Assembly: GCF_001244995.1 (NCBI RefSeq)
Contig: NZ_LN869529.1
Span: 689,454 to 753,453, forward strand
DNA from: Intestinimonas massiliensis (ex Afouda et al. 2020)
Lineage (GTDB): Bacteria; Bacillota; Clostridia; Oscillospirales; Oscillospiraceae
Direction: 5' to 3'
DNA: 64,000 nt
Within the stretch, counting starts at the first letter, position 1; every line of letters starts with the position of its first letter. This document shows positions 8,305 to 15,909 of the stretch, piece after piece. Made by a program: the position numbers and the translations under genes. The notes under the pieces were generated by a model, which was not told the DNA's origin, ran no database searches, and worked only from the letters and a program-made list of their open reading frames with translations.

Positions 8305-9477
8305 TTAATGGTGGAACAGCCGGGCGCCGGTGAAGGCCATGGCGATGCCGTATTGATCACAGGTGGCGATGACATGGTCGTCCCGGATGGAGCCGCCGGG
8401 CTGGGCGATATAGGCCACGCCGGACTTTCGGGCCCGCTCTACGTTGTCGCCAAAGGGGAAGAAGGCGTCGGAGCCCACGGACACGCCGTTTTGGGTGGCG
8501 ATCCACTCCCTGCGCTCGGCGGGCGTCAGGACCTCCGGCCGGACCTGGAAGGTGTTCTGCCACACGCCGTCGGCCAGCACGTCCTCATACTCGTCGGAGA
8601 TGTAGATGTCGATGGCGTTGTCCCGGTCGGGGCGGCGGATGCCCGGCACAAACGAGAGGCCCAGGACCTTGGGGTGCTGGCGCAGGTACCAGTTGTCCGC
8701 CTTGTTGCCCGCCAGACGGGTGCAGTGGATGCGGGACTGCTGCCCCGCGCCCACGCCGATGGTCTGGCCGCCCTTGGCGTAGCAGACCGAGTTGGACTGG
8801 GTGTACTTCAGGGTGATGAGGGAGACCAGCAGATCTCGTTTGGCCGCCTCGGGCAGGTCCTTGTTGGCGGTGACCAGATTGGACAGCATGGCGGCGTCGA
8901 TCTTCAGGCTGTTGTGGCCCTGCTCGAACCAGATGCCGAAAATCTGGCGGCGTTCGATCTCTGCCGGGACATAGGAGGGGTCGATCTGGATGACATTGTA
9001 GCCGCCCTTGCGCTTGGTCCGGAGAATCTCCAGGGCCTTGTCGGTGTAGCCTGGGGCGATGACGCCGTCGGAGACCTCCAGGGCCAGATAGCGGGCGGTC
9101 TGCTCATCGCAGGCGTCGGAGAGGGCGCACCAGTCGCCGTAGGAGGACAGCCGGTCGGCGCCCCGGGCCCGGACATAGGCGGAGGCGATGGGGGACAGGT
9201 CCATTCCCTCGGCAAAATAAATCTTCCGCTCCAGGTCGGTAAGTTCGCTCCCCACGGCGGCGCCGGCGGGGGAGACGTGCTTGAAGGAGGCGGCGGCGGG
9301 CAGGCCGGTGGCCTGTTTCAGCTCCTGGACTAGCTGCCAGGAGTTAAGGGCGTCCATAAAATTGATGTAGCCGGGCCGTCCGTTGAGAACCTGTAAAGGA
9401 AGTTCTCCCTCCTGCATGAAGATGCGGGCGGGCTTTTGATTGGGATTGCAGCCGTATTTGAGTTCCAGTTCGGTCAT
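8305..9477 (-). CDS. purH: AICAR transformylase (stand-alone, PurH-type)
   Basis: Formylates AICAR with 10-formyl-THF. This 390-residue protein corresponds to the C-terminal half of bifunctional PurH only: PARIFMQEGELPLQVLNGRPGY, SFKHVSPAGAA (catalytic K-H), KYTQSNSVCYAKGGQTIGVGAGQQSR and SDAFFPFGD are present. The N-terminal methylglyoxal-synthase-like cyclohydrolase domain is absent. The ATG at 9477 (MTELELKYGCNPNQ) has an AGGAGG-type site and fits the conserved start. Closure to IMP is supplied by the adjacent PurO-type protein. Confidence 0.92.
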   Translation of the reverse strand: MTELELKYGCNPNQKPARIFMQEGELPLQVLNGRPGYINFMDALNSWQLVQELKQATGLPAAASFKHVSPAGAAVGSELTDLERKIYFAEGMDLSPIASAYVRARGADRLSSYGDWCALSDACDEQTARYLALEVSDGVIAPGYTDKALEILRTKRKGGYNVIQIDPSYVPAEIERRQIFGIWFEQGHNSLKIDAAMLSNLVTANKDLPEAAKRDLLVSLITLKYTQSNSVCYAKGGQTIGVGAGQQSRIHCTRLAGNKADNWYLRQHPKVLGLSFVPGIRRPDRDNAIDIYISDEYEDVLADGVWQNTFQVRPEVLTPAERREWIATQNGVSVGSDAFFPFGDNVERARKSGVAYIAQPGGSIRDDHVIATCDQYGIAMAFTGARLFHH

Positions 9478-9490
9478 GACGAAAGCCTCC

Positions 9491-10195
9491 TTATTGATGC
9501 TTGTTGCGGAGCACGGTCTCAGTCTGGCCGCTCTCCAGGTCGATAAAGCGCACGAACAGGGACACCTTGTTATCGGCGTGGAGGCTCTGCCACAGCTCGG
9601 CCGCCAAGGTCTCGGCGTCGGGGGCGGTGATTGCCGCGGGCCGGGGCTCTCCTGTAAAGGAGGGCAGCGGGCTGCCGTCTCCATCATAGGTGCTGATAAA
9701 GTGTCCCTGCCCGGCGATGGGGGCGTCGTATTCGAAAAAGAACCGCTGGCAGCAGGCGGGATCGCCCTGGGCGGACTTCAGGATGGACAGACGGTAGGCG
9801 CCGTCAGGGCGGACCATACCGGAGATGCGGGGGGTGTAGTTGGGGCCGTCTGGCTCGAACTCCCGGGTGCGCAGAGCACGGACCCAGCCTTCGCCGCGCC
9901 GGAAGGCGTCGGCCACCGTGTCGGTCTGGTCGCCGTTGGTGACGATGGTGGTCCCCTCCACCACCCGGACCGGGTGATAGATGATGAGGGAGGGGTCGGT
10001 CATCCTGGATGCGTCAAAAGCCCGGGTGCGGATGCCGTCGGCCGTCTCTTCAAAGATGCGGTTGCGGCTGTTCTCGCTGCGGCCCATGATGAAATAGGCG
10101 ATTACCGCCTTCCCGCCGTCGGCAGAGCGGCCCAGCAGGATACCACGGCCGGGATAGGGGTTGGCGCGGAGGGATTCGTTCAGATCAATCAGCAT
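9491..10195 (-). CDS. purO: IMP cyclohydrolase, PurO type
   Basis: A 234-residue member of the IMP cyclohydrolase family first known from archaea, which closes FAICAR to IMP. The start reads SLRANPYPGRGILLGRS followed by AYFIMGRSENSRNR. A THDGDG-like ISTYDGDG segment sits two-thirds along. It lies directly upstream of the stand-alone transformylase, so the two genes together replace bifunctional PurH. The start overlaps the end of purN by 7 bp. Confidence 0.88.
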   Translation of the reverse strand: MLIDLNESLRANPYPGRGILLGRSADGGKAVIAYFIMGRSENSRNRIFEETADGIRTRAFDASRMTDPSLIIYHPVRVVEGTTIVTNGDQTDTVADAFRRGEGWVRALRTREFEPDGPNYTPRISGMVRPDGAYRLSILKSAQGDPACCQRFFFEYDAPIAGQGHFISTYDGDGSPLPSFTGEPRPAAITAPDAETLAAELWQSLHADNKVSLFVRFIDLESGQTETVLRNKHQ

Positions 10196-10842
10196 AATGG
10201 CTCCTCCTTTTCACATGCGGGCAGAATATGGACGGTCCGGCCCTTTACGACCAGCCGGTCCTGACAGAACAGCGACACGGCCCGAGGGAGAATGACCCAT
10301 TCGGCCTGCTCCATCACCCGGCGCTGAAGGGTCTCGGGAGTGTCTCCCTCCTGTATGTCTACCGCCCTCTGAAGGACGATGGGGCCGCCGTCAGGCTCCT
10401 CGTTGACAAAGTGGACCGTGGCGCCCGTCACCTTGACCCCGTATGCCAGGGCCCGCTCATGGACGCGGAGGCCGTAATAGCCCGTACCGCAGAAGGAGGG
10501 GATGAGCGCCGGGTGGACGTTGAGGATGCGGTTGGGATAGGCCGCCACCATTTCCTCCGTGAGGATGTGGAGGAATCCGGCCAGTACCACCAGGTCGATG
10601 TCCAGGCGCTGGAGCCGCTCCACGATGGCGCGGGTCATCTCCCGATTGCCCGGGAAATCCTGCCGGGCCACTACATAGCCGGGGATACCGGCGGCGGCGG
10701 CCCGCTCCAGGGCGTAGGCGGTGGGGGAAGAGGAGAGGACGGCGGCGATGGTCCCGTTTTGGATGGCTCCGGCCCCCTGCGCGTCGATCAAAGCCTGGAG
10801 ATTGGTGCCGCCGCCGGAGACGAGTACGGCGATCCTCTTCAT
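10189..10842 (-). CDS. purN: Phosphoribosylglycinamide formyltransferase
   Basis: Transfers formyl from 10-formyl-THF to GAR. 217 residues; the N-terminus [20 protein letters not shown] is diagnostic, with the catalytic region [11 protein letters not shown] and [17 protein letters not shown]. The usual signature is HPSLLPxFxG, so Ala replaces Ser after His-Pro. [17 protein letters not shown] carries the catalytic Asp. The start overlaps the end of purM by 4 bp (ATGA-type), indicating translational coupling. Confidence 0.95.
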   Translation of the reverse strand: MKRIAVLVSGGGTNLQALIDAQGAGAIQNGTIAAVLSSSPTAYALERAAAAGIPGYVVARQDFPGNREMTRAIVERLQRLDIDLVVLAGFLHILTEEMVAAYPNRILNVHPALIPSFCGTGYYGLRVHERALAYGVKVTGATVHFVNEEPDGGPIVLQRAVDIQEGDTPETLQRRVMEQAEWVILPRAVSLFCQDRLVVKGRTVHILPACEKEEPLC

Positions 10843-11879
10843 ACCAGCACGACGCCCTCGTCGCCCTTGACCACCGAGCCGATGATGTAGGCTCGCTCCC
10901 CGGCGCGGCAGAGGAAGTTCTTGGCGTTGCCGATCTCATCTCTGGGGATGGCGATGACCAGACCCACGCCCATATTGAAGGTGTTATACATGTCCCGCGA
11001 ATCGATCTTGCCCTGCTTGGCGATCAGGTCAAAGATGGGGGGGACGGGGAAGGAGGCGGTCTCGATGCGGGCGGTGAGGCCCGGCTTCATCATGCGGGGC
11101 ACATTTTCATAAAGGCCGCCGCCGGTGATGTGGCTGATTGCGCGGATGTGGACTCCGTGCTTGAGCAGGCACCGGATGGCCTTGACATAGATGTGGGTGG
11201 GCTTGAGCAGCTCCTCGCCCAGGGTGCAGCCCAGCTCGGCCACATGGGTGTTCAGGGTTTTGGCGTCCTCGCCCAGCACCTTGCGGACCAGAGAGAAGCC
11301 GTTGGAGTGGACACCGGAGGAGCCAAGGCCCACCAGCAGGTCGCCCTCCTGCATGGTGGAGCCGTCCAACATGTTCTCCTGATCGGCGATGCCCACGGAG
11401 AACCCGGCCAGATCGTACTCGTCGGCGGGATAGAAGCCGGGCATCTCGGCGGTTTCGCCGCCAATGAGAGCGCAGCCAGCCTGGCGGCAGCCCTCTACCA
11501 CGCCGGAGACGATGGACGCGACGCGCTCAGGCACGTTTTTGCCCACGGCCAGATAGTCCAGGAAAAAGAGGGGGGCGGCGCCGGAGCAGACGATGTCGTT
11601 AACGCACATGGCCACGCAGTCGATGCCCACGGTGTCGTGCTTGTCCAGGACAAAGGCCAGTTTCAGCTTGGTGCCCACGCCGTCGGTGCCGGAGACCAGG
11701 ACAGGCTTCTGGATGCCCTCCAGATTGGGGGCAAAAAGCCCGCCGAAGCCGCCCAGCGTGCCGATGACGCCGGGAATGTAGGTGGATTCCACCAGAGGCT
11801 TGATGCGGTTGACGGCCTCATAGCCGGCAGTGACGTCCACACCGGCGGCGGCATAGGATTCGGAGTGAGAATTTTTCAT
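10839..11879 (-). CDS. purM: Phosphoribosylformylglycinamidine cyclo-ligase (AIR synthetase)
   Basis: ATP-dependent ring closure of FGAM to AIR. 346 residues; [37 protein letters not shown], the [11 protein letters not shown] signature and [14 protein letters not shown] are all intact. It lies between purF and purN. purL, which makes its substrate, is not in the window. Confidence 0.97.
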   Translation of the reverse strand: MKNSHSESYAAAGVDVTAGYEAVNRIKPLVESTYIPGVIGTLGGFGGLFAPNLEGIQKPVLVSGTDGVGTKLKLAFVLDKHDTVGIDCVAMCVNDIVCSGAAPLFFLDYLAVGKNVPERVASIVSGVVEGCRQAGCALIGGETAEMPGFYPADEYDLAGFSVGIADQENMLDGSTMQEGDLLVGLGSSGVHSNGFSLVRKVLGEDAKTLNTHVAELGCTLGEELLKPTHIYVKAIRCLLKHGVHIRAISHITGGGLYENVPRMMKPGLTARIETASFPVPPIFDLIAKQGKIDSRDMYNTFNMGVGLVIAIPRDEIGNAKNFLCRAGERAYIIGSVVKGDEGVVLV

Positions 11880-11885
11880 AGGTCG

Positions 11886-13307
11886 TTATTCCTTTCCTGT
11901 CCAGCAGTAGGTGCAAATCTGATCGCGGTCGATGCCGATGGCCTCCAGCAGGCCGTCCAGGGATTGATAGCCCAGGGAGTCGAAGCCCAGCGTCTTGCAG
12001 ATGCTCTGGAGCATACAGGACCCCCTCTGCGTGGAGGCGTCGGCGTATTCGTCCAGGTGCTCCTGCCCCTCGTCCCCCTCCAGCTCCTGCACCGTTTTTC
12101 GGGCCAGCAGCTCCATATCGGAGTTGCTGCGGGAGAAGTTCAGAAACTTGCAGCCGTACATGATAGGGGGACAGGCGGAGCGCATGTGGACCTCGGCGGC
12201 TCCGGACTCGTAGAGAAATTCCACCGTCTCCCGAAGCTGTGTGCCCCGGACGATGGAGTCGTCCACAAAGAGGAGCTTTTTGCCCTCAATGAGCTCAGGA
12301 ACAGGGATCTGCTTCATTTTGGCCACCTGGTTGCGCACGTCCTGGTTGACGGGCATGAAGGACCGGGGCCAGGTGGGGGTGTATTTGACGAAGGGGCGGG
12401 CGAAGGGCTTGCCGCTGCGGTTGGCAAAGCCGATGGCGTGGGGGACGCCGGAGTCGGGGACGCCGGCCACATAGTCCACTTTGGGCAAGCGGCCCTGCTG
12501 CACCTCGTCCCGGGCCATGATCTCGCCGTTGCGGTAGCGCATGACCTCCACGTTGACCCCCTCGTAGTTGGAGTTGGGGTAGCCGTAATAGGTCCAGAGA
12601 AAGGCGCAGATCTTCATCTGCGTTCCGGCGGGGGAGAGGGTCTCCCACCCCTCTGCGGTGACCCGGACGATCTCCTGCGGACCCAGCTCATAGGCGTCCT
12701 CATAGCCCAGCTTGTGATAGGCAAAGGATTCGAAGGAGACGCAGCAGCCGTCCTCGTTTTTGCCGATGAGCACCGGCAGGCGGCCCAGGCGGTCCCGGGC
12801 GCACAGGATGCCGTCCTGGGTCAGGATGAGGATGGTGGCTGAGCCGTCGATCGCCTCTTGGGCGTGGCGGATGCCGGAGATCAGGTCGTCCTTCTGATTG
12901 ATGAGGGCGGCGGTGAGCTCGGTAGCGTTGACCTTTCCCGAGCTCATGGCCATGAACTGGTGGCCGTGGTCGGAGAAATAGGTTTCCACCAGCCTGTCGG
13001 CATTGTTGATGATGCCCACGGTAGTGATGGCGTAAAGGCCCAGGTGGGAGCGCACCAGCAGAGGCTGGGGGTCGGTGTCGCTGATACAGCCGATGCCGGA
13101 CCGGCCGTGGAAATCGGCCAGGTCCTTTTCGAACTTGGTGCGGAAAGGGGTGTTCTCAATGTTGTGGATCTGCCGCTGGAAGCCGTCGCGCTCATCGTAG
13201 ATGGCCATTCCGCCCCGGCGGGTGCCCAGGTGGGAGTGGTAATCCACGCCGAAGAAAAGGTCCAGCACGCAGTCCCGCTTGGAGATTGCGCCAAAAAAGC
13301 CCCCCAT
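11886..13307 (-). CDS. purF: PurF-like amidophosphoribosyltransferase lacking the N-terminal Cys
   Basis: Homologue of glutamine PRPP amidotransferase, the first purine step (473 residues). The phosphoribosyltransferase PRPP loop LLFVDDSIVRGTQ is intact. The Ntn-glutaminase domain is present (YHSHLGTRRGGMA, HNIENTPF), but the protein starts MGGFFGAISKRDC where active PurF has Met-Cys-Gly-(V/I)-F-G. The nucleophilic Cys is therefore Gly. The ATG at 13307 is followed directly by GGG-GGC, and purC stops only three bases upstream, so no hidden Cys or propeptide exists. It may use free ammonia or have a changed or regulatory role. Identity as a PurF family member is secure; activity is not. Confidence 0.85.
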   Translation of the reverse strand: MGGFFGAISKRDCVLDLFFGVDYHSHLGTRRGGMAIYDERDGFQRQIHNIENTPFRTKFEKDLADFHGRSGIGCISDTDPQPLLVRSHLGLYAITTVGIINNADRLVETYFSDHGHQFMAMSSGKVNATELTAALINQKDDLISGIRHAQEAIDGSATILILTQDGILCARDRLGRLPVLIGKNEDGCCVSFESFAYHKLGYEDAYELGPQEIVRVTAEGWETLSPAGTQMKICAFLWTYYGYPNSNYEGVNVEVMRYRNGEIMARDEVQQGRLPKVDYVAGVPDSGVPHAIGFANRSGKPFARPFVKYTPTWPRSFMPVNQDVRNQVAKMKQIPVPELIEGKKLLFVDDSIVRGTQLRETVEFLYESGAAEVHMRSACPPIMYGCKFLNFSRSNSDMELLARKTVQELEGDEGQEHLDEYADASTQRGSCMLQSICKTLGFDSLGYQSLDGLLEAIGIDRDQICTYCWTGKE

Positions 13308-13310
13308 GGA

Positions 13311-14030
<720 letters not shown>

Positions 14031-14031
14031 C

Positions 14032-14526
14032 TTAAAACTCCTCCATCTGCATGTTTTGATCTTTTTGGGAAACTTCATCGGCCATCTGGGCCTTGAAAGC
14101 GGTGAGCTTATTGGCCAGCGCCTCGTCCGAGAGGGCCAGCATCTGGGCGGCCAGGATGGCGGCATTGTCGGCGCCGTCCACGGCCACGCAGGCCACGGGG
14201 ATGCCCTTGGGCATCTGGACCATGGACAGCAGGGAATCCAGACCTCCCATCATCGAGGTCTGAATGGGGACGCCGATCACAGGCAGGGTGGTGTAGGCGG
14301 CGATGACGCCGGCCAGATGGGCGGCCTTGCCGGCGGCGGCGATGACGGCCCCGAAACCGTTTGCCCGGGCGGCAGAGGCAAACTGCTCCGCAGCGGCGGG
14401 GGTGCGGTGGGCGGAGATAACCCGGACCTCCACGGGGATTTCAAAGGACTTGAGGCGCTGGATGCAGGGCTTCATGACCTCCAGATCACGGTCAGAGCCC
14501 ATGACTACGGCAACTTTTTTACACAT
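14032..14526 (-). CDS. purE: N5-carboxyaminoimidazole ribonucleotide mutase
   Basis: Class I PurE, 164 residues, converting N5-CAIR to CAIR. KVAVVMGSDRDLEVMKP, EVRVISAHRTPAA (catalytic His) and AAGKAAHLAGVIA are diagnostic. It is the first enzyme gene of the purine operon, preceded by AGGAGGG directly after an intrinsic terminator and a leader ORF. No purK is visible in the window. Confidence 0.96.
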   Translation of the reverse strand: MCKKVAVVMGSDRDLEVMKPCIQRLKSFEIPVEVRVISAHRTPAAAEQFASAARANGFGAVIAAAGKAAHLAGVIAAYTTLPVIGVPIQTSMMGGLDSLLSMVQMPKGIPVACVAVDGADNAAILAAQMLALSDEALANKLTAFKAQMADEVSQKDQNMQMEEF

Positions 14527-14540
14527 GCTGTTTCCCTCCT

Positions 14541-14585
14541 AAAAAACAAAACAAAGCAGGCCATCCGCAAAAACAGATGACCTGC
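14541..14585 (-). terminator. Candidate attenuator terminator in the purE leader
   Basis: On the minus strand GCAGGTCATC pairs with GATGGCCTGC (14556-14585), followed by TTTGTTTTGTTTTTT and then the purE ribosome binding site. A full intrinsic terminator inside the leader, between promoter and first gene, implies conditional readthrough. Confidence 0.85.
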
Positions 14586-14592
14586 CGATCGG

Positions 14593-14673
14593 TTACCGAT
14601 TGAAATTGGACGCATTGAGGCCCTTGCAAACGCCCTGACCATTCCCGTGGGAGATGTACAGAAAAAGCACCAT
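14593..14673 (-). CDS. Leader peptide of the purine operon (26 aa)
   Basis: Short ORF starting ATG-GTG-CTT, with AAGGAG seven bases upstream, ending in TAA five bases before the GGCAGG terminator arm. The peptide begins MVLFLYISHGNGQG and ends LNASNFNR. The stop codon lies in the loop of a small hairpin (ATCGG-TAA-CCGAT). Its placement between a consensus promoter and a terminator is that of a transcription-attenuation leader. No run of a single regulatory amino acid is seen, so nucleotide-dependent or arrest-peptide control is more likely than classic amino-acid attenuation. The peptide family is not known to me. Confidence 0.6.
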   Translation of the reverse strand: MVLFLYISHGNGQGVCKGLNASNFNR

Positions 14674-14704
14674 TTCCGCACTCCTTCGTCCGTATTCGAA
14701 CAAA

Positions 14705-14733
14705 ATTTTATCCCATTTTACACGGGTTTACAA
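14705..14733 (-). promoter_or_regulatory. Promoter of the purine operon
   Basis: Minus strand TTGTAA, 17-bp spacer, TAAAAT. The predicted start near 14698 gives a 25-nt lead before the leader ORF. No G-box riboswitch or PurBox was recognised nearby. Confidence 0.75.
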
Positions 14734-14815
14734 GGGCGGAAAATTAATTTCGTAGGCTTACACAACATCCCCTGCGATTCGGAATCCTGCCTTGGCGATT
14801 CTTGCCGTTGAACCG

Positions 14816-15889
14816 TCAGTACAGGCCGATGCCGCTGAGGATGCGCTGAATTTCGGACGCCCGGCGGGACCAGGCGGCGGCGGAACCGTAGTCTCTCCGG
14901 CGGGGGGAGACCCAGGTGGGGTCCTCGGCCAGCGCGCTTGCGCACATGCGGTCATACTCCTCCAGGGAGTGGGCGCCATAGATGACATCGGGGAACTCCT
15001 CCACCTGCTCGGGCAGGAGCATGGTGACGATGGGCTTGCCGGTGGAGAGATATTCGTAGATACGCCGGGGAATGACGTCGCTGTCCAGCCGGTCCCGGCG
15101 CTGGAGGTCCAGGCAGACGTCAAAGCGGCCCAGATAGTCGGGGACCTCCACCATGGGCCGGGGGCCCAGCAGATGGACGTTGGGCAGCTCGCGCAGGTAG
15201 GTCAGTCGGGGATTGTCGCTCACCGGACCCACAAGCACGAACTGCCAGCGGGAGTGGCCCTTGGCAGCGTACTCCACGGGGGCCAGGTCCAGGGCGGCAT
15301 CCACCGCACCCACCCAGCCCAGCACCGGGCCGGACAGGCCGGACAGCTCCGGGGGAGTATCCAGGTCCGTCCGGCAGAACATGGGGAAATTCACTCCGTT
15401 GGGGATGAGGGCGATGTTGGCGTTGCAGGGGGAGAGCCGGTCCCGCAGGTAGGGGGAGGCGGCAAAGACCACGTCGGCCGCCGCCGACAGATCGCCTTCC
15501 CAGTGGAGAGGCAGATGAGACCAGTCCCGACCACAGTCGTAAATCAGGCCCTGATAGGCCAGGTAGTCCAGCAGATGGAACTGGGCGGGGGAGGTGGTCC
15601 ACAGCACGGCGTCCCGGAAGCTGTGGCGACTCATGGCCCGGAGCACCTGGCTGGCCTGCCGCCGCCAGGCCCGGCGAAACAGCAGGGAGGCCCGCTCCGG
15701 CACCACGGGGGCGGGGGGCAGCGTGTAAAGGAATACGCCCGGGCGGACCTGCCTGCCCTGTTTGCGTTCCTTGGAGCCGGCGGGCTCAAAGAAGAGGACC
15801 TGGGCGCGCTTCAGCCGTGTGACGAGCTGCTGGGTCCGGGTGGGGATGGCCTGCCAGGGCTCGTGGGAGAGGACAACGTATTGTTTCAA
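14816..15889 (-). CDS. Glycosyltransferase, TuaH-like
   Basis: A 357-residue GT-B fold glycosyltransferase. The start MKQYVVLSHEPWQAIPTRTQQL and the C-terminal RRIYEYLSTGKPIVTML donor-site segment resemble teichuronic-acid TuaH-type enzymes. The donor-site acidic residue appears in VIYGAHSLEEY. It follows the GT4-CsaB fusion gene after 20 bp and is probably co-transcribed, suggesting a role in a secondary cell-wall polymer. Sugar and acceptor are unknown. Confidence 0.75.
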   Translation of the reverse strand: MKQYVVLSHEPWQAIPTRTQQLVTRLKRAQVLFFEPAGSKERKQGRQVRPGVFLYTLPPAPVVPERASLLFRRAWRRQASQVLRAMSRHSFRDAVLWTTSPAQFHLLDYLAYQGLIYDCGRDWSHLPLHWEGDLSAAADVVFAASPYLRDRLSPCNANIALIPNGVNFPMFCRTDLDTPPELSGLSGPVLGWVGAVDAALDLAPVEYAAKGHSRWQFVLVGPVSDNPRLTYLRELPNVHLLGPRPMVEVPDYLGRFDVCLDLQRRDRLDSDVIPRRIYEYLSTGKPIVTMLLPEQVEEFPDVIYGAHSLEEYDRMCASALAEDPTWVSPRRRDYGSAAAWSRRASEIQRILSGIGLY

Positions 15890-15909
15890 GGGGAGGACCT
15901 CCGTGGATA

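Noticed and set aside
14527..14760. Purine riboswitch or PurR box upstream of purE
   Set aside because: Neither the conserved purine aptamer core nor tandem PurBox half-sites (CGAA-type) could be found; a leader ORF plus terminator is seen instead.
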